From assembly GCF_005503355.1 (NCBI RefSeq), contig NZ_SCMK01000037.1, positions 1 to 37,463 of the forward strand: DNA of 37,463 nt, read 5' to 3'. Both the position numbers and the translations under genes were made by a program. Positions 32,787-37,463 of this stretch are shown here, one piece after another. Positions within the stretch are counted from its first letter, which is position 1, and every line of letters starts with the position of its first letter. Under the pieces are notes generated by a model. The model was not told the origin of the DNA. It ran no database searches and saw only the letters and a program-made list of their open reading frames with translations. This DNA is from Sphingomonas sp. 1F27F7B. Lineage in GTDB: Bacteria; Pseudomonadota; Alphaproteobacteria; Sphingomonadales; Sphingomonadaceae.

Positions 32787-34184
32787 TCAGCTGAGAACAG
32801 TATCCCACTCGCGAATAGCGCGATCAACAAGTTCTTGATTATCTTCAACGAACTTCAGGTATTTGTATGTTGTCGCGATACTACGATGCCCAAGCCGGCG
32901 CTGAAGTTCTCGGAGGGGATCTCCCACGAGGCGGTCGAACACCTCGCCCCTACGATCAAGTAGTCGGCTTTTATGCCTGATCTCAACTAGGCCTCTAAGC
33001 TGGAAGTTGAGCTGATGCACGGCGAAGGTATGGCGCAGCACGTGGGGAACTACGTGAATTTCCTGTCCCGTCTTGCTTAGAACGCGTCCGCACGCCGCGG
33101 CAAAAGCCGCTTCCCATGCCCGCCGCGAAAGGGCGAATCCCTGCTCCGATAGCCATAAGGCGCCGACGTCCACAACTCGATATCGGTTTCCCGGTTCGAG
33201 TTGAACCTCAATGAGCTTAGTCCGTTCCTCCATGGTGAACCGGTCGAAAGGGATTAGGCTTTTAACTTGGCTTCCAGCAATAATTCTGGCCTTCGCGGGA
33301 GTCTCGCGCTGGAAGAAGATAAACCGGCTTTGAAATGGAAGATCTTTTTCTCGATATATCGAGGAAGGAAAATAGCGTTTCAAGGTCTTGCCAACGATAT
33401 TGGACCGTTCTTCATTAATGTACGGCTCTATGAAGTCGCGACAAACGCGCTTCGAATAGAGGATGTTTCGAGCTTTCCGTCGCTTTGTTATCTGGGGCGA
33501 GAGCCCCAACTCCACAGAGAAACTCGTCCCGAAGCTTCGCAGCGCTGGGAGCTCATATCGAAGCAGCAAGCTGCTCTCGGTACATCGAGCACCAGTTGTC
33601 ACGAGGAATTCGGAGAAAGCGACATTGCGCAAAGGGCTGCGCGGCGCGGTGCCCATCCCTATGCGTGAGAACGTCAGATAATCAGCCAGACAGATCATCC
33701 GAACTCGGTCATCCGACTCGTAGCTTGCGCGGAAGGTGCTCCATTTCAACTCTTCGCAGGAAATTTTTAGATATCGAGCCAGTTCCAGGAGCGCAGCGCA
33801 GACCTTGTTCCAAGTGTTGGGTTGCAGTCTAGATGTACTAGGCCCTTGCAGTCTCAGCGCGCGATAGCTCCAGAAATCTGCCTCGCTTGCAGTAGCGAGG
33901 TCTTTGCCGCGGCTACGCAAGTAACGAGAAAAGAGGTTGGCTTCACGTGCATAGGTTTCTGCCGTCAAAGGAGACCTTTTTATCAACCTCATACGCGCGG
34001 CGAAGTCGGTGAGTCGCTCGTCCAGTTCCCATCTATCAGTGAGTAATATTGGAGTCAGTTCTTGAACGGCGTAGTGGTCTAAGGCTGCTAACGCCTCGTC
34101 GATAATATCGAGCGGACAGATATCAATGTCGAGTGCGTGAATTGCCGCGTTCAAGTCAGACCGTCTAAGCAAGACCATGGGCAT
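32787..34184 (-). CDS. Tyrosine recombinase (XerC/D-like; GmtY-like candidate)
   Basis: 465 residues from ATG 34184 (a second ATG two codons later is possible). It is a full phage-integrase-type enzyme: an N-terminal SAM-like DNA-binding domain (about 60-150, SPLTAETYAREANLFSRYL), then a catalytic domain with TTGARCTE (Arg200), HVLRHTF (His381, Arg384) and LGHRSIATTYKYL (His433, Tyr442 nucleophile). All catalytic positions are present, so it is probably active. It faces the three-gene operon from the other side with 108 nt between, so all four recombination genes belong to one element, with little room for cargo. Its GC is lower than that of the host genes. Confidence 0.85.
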   Translation of the reverse strand: MPMVLLRRSDLNAAIHALDIDICPLDIIDEALAALDHYAVQELTPILLTDRWELDERLTDFAARMRLIKRSPLTAETYAREANLFSRYLRSRGKDLATASEADFWSYRALRLQGPSTSRLQPNTWNKVCAALLELARYLKISCEELKWSTFRASYESDDRVRMICLADYLTFSRIGMGTAPRSPLRNVAFSEFLVTTGARCTESSLLLRYELPALRSFGTSFSVELGLSPQITKRRKARNILYSKRVCRDFIEPYINEERSNIVGKTLKRYFPSSIYREKDLPFQSRFIFFQRETPAKARIIAGSQVKSLIPFDRFTMEERTKLIEVQLEPGNRYRVVDVGALWLSEQGFALSRRAWEAAFAAACGRVLSKTGQEIHVVPHVLRHTFAVHQLNFQLRGLVEIRHKSRLLDRRGEVFDRLVGDPLRELQRRLGHRSIATTYKYLKFVEDNQELVDRAIREWDTVLS

Positions 34185-34307
34185 GCGACACAGACTATCA
34201 GATTAGGCCGGGCCATGAAGGTGCCGCGGTTCCGATTGGCGCGACAATCCAACATCCAACCGCATTGGACTAGCAAGGTGAGACCCCGCACAATCTTTTC
34301 GTAGAAC

Positions 34308-34965
34308 CCAGATGCGCCAGGCTCACTTCGCCCGGCTTCACCCTGAGCCCGCCGCCGGTGAGCGCCGCCATCGAGGCCGAATGGTGCGGGCTGCGGAACG
34401 GGCGCGTCCGCGTCAGCCGCCCGCCCTGCAGCGCGCCCGCCACCGAAGCGACCATCGACACCTCCAGCGCCTCGGCGGCATCGAGCGGCGGCAGGATGCC
34501 CGGCAGGCAGGAGGCGAGCAGCGACTTGCCCGCGCCCGGCGGCCCGCACATCAGCAGGTTATGCCCGCCCGCCGCCGCAATCTCGAGCGCGCGTCGCGCC
34601 GTCTCCTGCCCCTTCACCTGGGCGAGATCGGGCCCCGGCACGCGTTGGTCGACCATGCCGGCCGCGGGCGCGGGCAGCAGCTGGTTGCCCTTGAAATGGT
34701 TGAGCAGCGCGATGAGGTCGGGTGCGGCGACCACGTCCACCTGCCCCGCCCAGCTCGCCTCCGGCCCCTGCGCGGCGGGACAGACCAGTCCCTTGCCCGC
34801 CTCGGCGGCGTGGAGCGCAGCGAGCAGCACGCCCGGGCTCGGCGCGATCCGCCCGTCCAGCGCCAGCTCGCCGACCACGACATAGCCGGACAGCGTCTCT
34901 GCATCGACCACGCCCATTGCTCCGAGCAGCGCCAGCGCCACCGCCAGGTCGAAATGCGAGCTTTT
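34308..34965 (-). pseudogene. comM: comM (YifB-type Mg-chelatase-like ATPase), internal fragment cut at both ends
   Basis: The minus strand gives about 218 residues of the ComM/YifB middle: SHFDLAVALALLGAMGVVDAE, GELALDGRIAPSPG, the Walker A GPPGAGKS, then FRSPHHSAS and GEVSLAHLG. Full proteins are about 500 residues. Here the first 90 or so residues are missing, with homology starting near base 34960. The C-terminal third, including the L-F-L-D-E-L-P-E-F Walker B, is gone after 34308. ComM is a helicase for branch migration in natural transformation. The remnant is GC-rich against AT-richer sequence on both sides, which fits a host gene split by two insertions or by one with deletion. It cannot be functional. 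Confidence 0.85.
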
Positions 34966-35177
34966 CACGTATTGCCCAAAACCTATCATATCTTGGTCCC
35001 TAGGGCCTTCGGTTTACTGACATCCGCGATCTTGCTTGCCAGCGCTGGTGCTTGAGCAGCACTTCGCTTGCGAGCGCGTGGGCCAACGGATGCGGAGCCG
35101 GTCGCGCTTGGAGGGGGCGCACAGCAGGCGATCGACATCCATGAAGGCGAGATGGTTGGTGCAGCCGGAAGGTCTAT

Positions 35178-35579
35178 TCAGCAAGTCGCTTTCCGAAAAT
35201 GATACTCTTCCTGCTCTTCCGTATAGAACGTCAGCTGGCTTCCCGATATCCTGATTATATTGCCAGGCTCGTGATGAACTAGCTGCAAGATGCCCCTTTT
35301 GTCCACTTTAGGAACGGCTCCTGGGCTCAGGTTAAGCTGATTTCCGAGATTTGTTCTGCTAAACCTTACCAGGAAGCGTTCATCCGACTCACCATTTACG
35401 CGAATATCGTTCTTACCCAAGACGATTGTTTGCCCGCTCGTCGATACATAGCAACCACGCGCCTCTAGAGGAGTGCTATTGTCGTGAGGCATTAGAATAG
35501 AGGTGACTATAACGATCGCCACGCCTACGAATAATATTGCACCAATGCCTTTTATGACTTCCTGCGCGCTATTTGGCAT
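35178..35579 (-). CDS. Small membrane-anchored protein, possible RHS immunity partner
   Basis: 133 residues from ATG 35579, with GGGTG 5 nt upstream. One membrane helix lies near the start (IGAILFVGVAIVIVTSILM), followed by a mostly beta domain facing the periplasm (CYVSTSGQTIVLGKNDIRVNG, RGILQLVHHEPGNIIRISG, LTFYTEEQEEYHF). It begins 8 nt past the stop of the RHS gene, on the same strand, where immunity genes of polymorphic toxins usually lie. Low GC, like the RHS tip. No immunity family recognised. A GTG or ATG farther upstream (35591 or 35657) would overlap the RHS frame. Confidence 0.55.
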   Translation of the reverse strand: MPNSAQEVIKGIGAILFVGVAIVIVTSILMPHDNSTPLEARGCYVSTSGQTIVLGKNDIRVNGESDERFLVRFSRTNLGNQLNLSPGAVPKVDKRGILQLVHHEPGNIIRISGSQLTFYTEEQEEYHFRKATC

Positions 35580-37463
35580 AGCTACACCCATATATGATAG
35601 TCCGAGAAGCAGTGAATGAGAACGCTTTCCCGGGCGCGTTAGCTGATGCCGATCCACCAGTTAATCCCGAGAAGGACTGATTAGTTGATATCGATAACGA
35701 TCCGACGCCAACTCCCCCTGATAGGTTGAAGCTCATCCCGACGAAGTTTTGTATGTCCGAGTAGAAGTTAAACACGGTAGCACCACCGCCGACATCGAAA
35801 CCTAGTCCCGCTCCTACCGTTCTGTAGTACCCAGAAACTTTGCCGTTTGCAGAATCAAATTTCCCAAAACTAACTTGAGCACCTGCGCCTGGAAGGAAAG
35901 AGCCATTGAGTGATTTGGCGACCACCGCGCCACCGATGTCGAGCGCGCGCTGGCACGACTTATCCGCATCTCTGTTTTGCGCCCTTTGCGGCGGCGGGTC
36001 TTTTCTCGGCGCCGGCGCCCCGCCGCCGCCGCCACGGTCAGTCTCACGTGGAGCTACCGGATCATCGCCCCAATCGCACTTGGCCCTTGAAAGCATCGCG
36101 CCGCCATAGCCATCCAAGCGCGAGGCACTCTCGTAGTACTCAGTGTAACAGCGTAACAATCCACTGGGGTCGGTAAAATTGATCGGGTCACCGCCGACAT
36201 AATTATACAGATTCATCCCAGCCTGGTACCCGATGGGATCGGTCTGCAGGAAGCGTCCCAGGGTGGGCGAGTAGATGCGTGCCTTGTAGTAATACATGCC
36301 CAGCTCCGACAGCCAGGCCTGGCCGGTATATTGAAAGCGCCCGATATTGCCGGCGGCTGGGATGCCATATTCGTCATAGCTGTTGACGCCGATGACGTTG
36401 CCCGAGCTGTTAGTCACCGTAACGACCGAGCCGCGCTCGTCGGCATGCAGCCAGCGCCGGTCGCTCGTGCCCGAGCCTTCGTACCACACCAGCGCCTCAT
36501 CGGCACTGGGGCCGAACACATAGCGCCGCAGCACGCTGCCGGCGGGATTGGACACCTCCGCTGCCATGTTGCCGCCGTCATAGACGAAGCGCGTCGAGGT
36601 GCTGGTGTCATATTCGGAGAGCCGTCCCAGCGCATCGTAATAGAGCGTCACGCCAGGCCCGGACTTGAGCAGATTCTCCGACGAATAGCCGTAGCCGGCA
36701 CTGCCCGAACTGGTCAGGTTGCCGCGTCCGTCATAGCCGATGCCGGTCGGGCCCGCGGTCGTGGCCTGATTGAGGCCGTTGATCGTATAGCCGCGATCGA
36801 CATTATAGTGCCCGTTCCACGCATAGGCATCGTTCGAGCGGGTCTGCGAAGTGATTTGCCCCGCCGGATTGTAGCTAAAGCCATGCGTGAAATCATAGGC
36901 GCTGCCGGCCAGGTCCTGGGCGAGCGAGGCGAGGCGAGAGACGCTATCATAGCTGTAGCTCGTGCTGGTGCCGTTGCCCCGGGCGATACCGGTCCGCCGA
37001 CCGAGCTGGTCGTAGCTGTAGCTTGCCAGCACGCCCACGCCCGAGGTCGCGCCATTCTCGCGGATCGCGGTCATCTCACCGGTCGTCAGATAGTCGTAGT
37101 CGACATAGAAGCCGTCCCACCAGTTCATCCGCGCGCGCCGGCCGGCAAGATCATACTGATAGCTGATCGTGCCGAAGGGCTGTGCCTCGCTGGTCAGCCG
37201 GCCCAGCGCGTCATAGCCGAAGCTGTGCGTGATGTCGGGGCGCACCAGGCTCGTCACCTGGCCGAGCAGGTTGTAGCTGTAGGTCACGTCGGGCTCGCTG
37301 CCCGGCAGATCCTTCAGCGTCACCCGGTTCAGATTGTCATAGGTGAAGCCGATCACCTGCCCGTCGCGCAGGCGGCGCGAGGTGACGTTGCTGGCCGCGT
37401 CATAGCCGAGCTGCTCATAATCGCTGCCCGAGCTGGTGCCCGAGCCGGCGGTGGTCACCGGGT
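35569..37463 (-). CDS. RHS/YD-repeat protein, C-terminal part (gene runs off the window)
   Basis: At least 629 residues, open to the window edge. From the edge there are YD repeats (YDNLNRVTLKDLPG, YDALGRLTSEAQPFG, YDQLGRRTGIARGNG, YDSVSRLASLAQD), which make the barrel-like RHS shell, then the core end YSPTLGRFLQTDPIGYQAGMNLYNYVGGDP in outline and FTDPSG, which closes the shell and releases the tip. After DPSG comes a C-terminal tip of about 195 residues with no known toxin motif: a Pro-rich hinge (APRKDPPPQRAQ) and a Gly-rich beta region (TVGAGLGFDVGGGATVFNFYSD, SFNLSGGVGVGSLS). The tip DNA is AT-richer than the shell, as expected for exchangeable RHS tips. The secretion route and N-terminal part are not visible. 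Confidence 0.85.
   Translation of the reverse strand, partial: PVTTAGSGTSSGSDYEQLGYDAASNVTSRRLRDGQVIGFTYDNLNRVTLKDLPGSEPDVTYSYNLLGQVTSLVRPDITHSFGYDALGRLTSEAQPFGTISYQYDLAGRRARMNWWDGFYVDYDYLTTGEMTAIRENGATSGVGVLASYSYDQLGRRTGIARGNGTSTSYSYDSVSRLASLAQDLAGSAYDFTHGFSYNPAGQITSQTRSNDAYAWNGHYNVDRGYTINGLNQATTAGPTGIGYDGRGNLTSSGSAGYGYSSENLLKSGPGVTLYYDALGRLSEYDTSTSTRFVYDGGNMAAEVSNPAGSVLRRYVFGPSADEALVWYEGSGTSDRRWLHADERGSVVTVTNSSGNVIGVNSYDEYGIPAAGNIGRFQYTGQAWLSELGMYYYKARIYSPTLGRFLQTDPIGYQAGMNLYNYVGGDPINFTDPSGLLRCYTEYYESASRLDGYGGAMLSRAKCDWGDDPVAPRETDRGGGGGAPAPRKDPPPQRAQNRDADKSCQRALDIGGAVVAKSLNGSFLPGAGAQVSFGKFDSANGKVSGYYRTVGAGLGFDVGGGATVFNFYSDIQNFVGMSFNLSGGVGVGSLSISTNQSFSGLTGGSASANAPGKAFSFTASRTIIYGCSYAK

Noticed and set aside
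26981..34236. GTGCCGCG..GTTCCG similarity between the left and right flanks of the recombinase element
   Set aside because: The match needs a 3-base gap, is GC-rich, and does not extend; not convincing as direct repeats or element ends.
34151..34549. A 132-codon minus-strand frame across the comM breakpoint
   Set aside because: It reads comM in the wrong frame and then the flank; it has no protein signature of its own.

Overview
The window looks like the chromosome of a GC-rich alphaproteobacterium, most likely a sphingomonad. The signs are two FecI/FecR-type sigma/anti-sigma pairs with TonB-dependent receptors that carry secretin-like (STN) signalling domains, an Omp25-type outer-membrane barrel, a penicillin-acylase/receptor pair, and alphaproteobacterial codon and GC habits. 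This is inference from gene content; no rRNA or tRNA gene was recognised to anchor it.

Layout. (1) 1-1452 is a scar: the end of an IS3-family insertion sequence, then the first half of a serine recombinase joined at about base 700 to the second half of a MocR-type aminotransferase regulator. (2) 1620-3148 (minus) holds three small or membrane genes; the one nearest the sigma factor has a Fur-like box in front. (3) 3374-10071 is a heme/iron uptake cluster: ECF sigma factor, FecR-like anti-sigma factor, hemoglobin/heme-type receptor, heme oxygenase and a TonB protein. The receptor is unusual because a second outer-membrane barrel is fused to its C terminus. (4) 10229-11041 is an APH(3')-type phosphotransferase. 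(5) 11088-18807 is a second surface-signalling locus (sigma, FecR and receptor on the minus strand), divergent from a periplasmic Ntn-hydrolase acylase and a membrane-anchored alpha/beta hydrolase, with a 17-bp palindrome in the shared intergenic region.

(6) 19709-26671 is the most interesting block: a complete His-Xaa-Ser system, hxsD-hxsB-hxsC-hxsA, with 4-nt overlaps at every junction. HxsA carries nine His-Xaa-Ser triplets and a peptidoglycan-binding domain; HxsB and HxsC are radical SAM enzymes. About 250 bp further on, on the same strand, lie an ABC ATPase and an 862-aa protein that joins an ABC permease to a CPBP-type intramembrane protease. I propose these act together: radical SAM modification, then membrane proteolysis and/or export. 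An 11-nt element (GCTAACCTCTT) is shared by the two upstream regions.

(7) 26672-35177 is a mobile region of lower GC: an 835-bp stretch with no convincing gene, three tyrosine-recombinase-type proteins plus a small HTH-like protein (like Tn554, RIT or Gamma-Mobile-Trio elements), and then a comM (YifB) fragment cut at both ends. (8) 35178-37463 (minus) is the 3' part of an RHS/YD-repeat gene with an AT-richer, nonstandard C-terminal tip, followed by a small membrane-anchored protein that could be its immunity partner. The RHS gene runs off the window.
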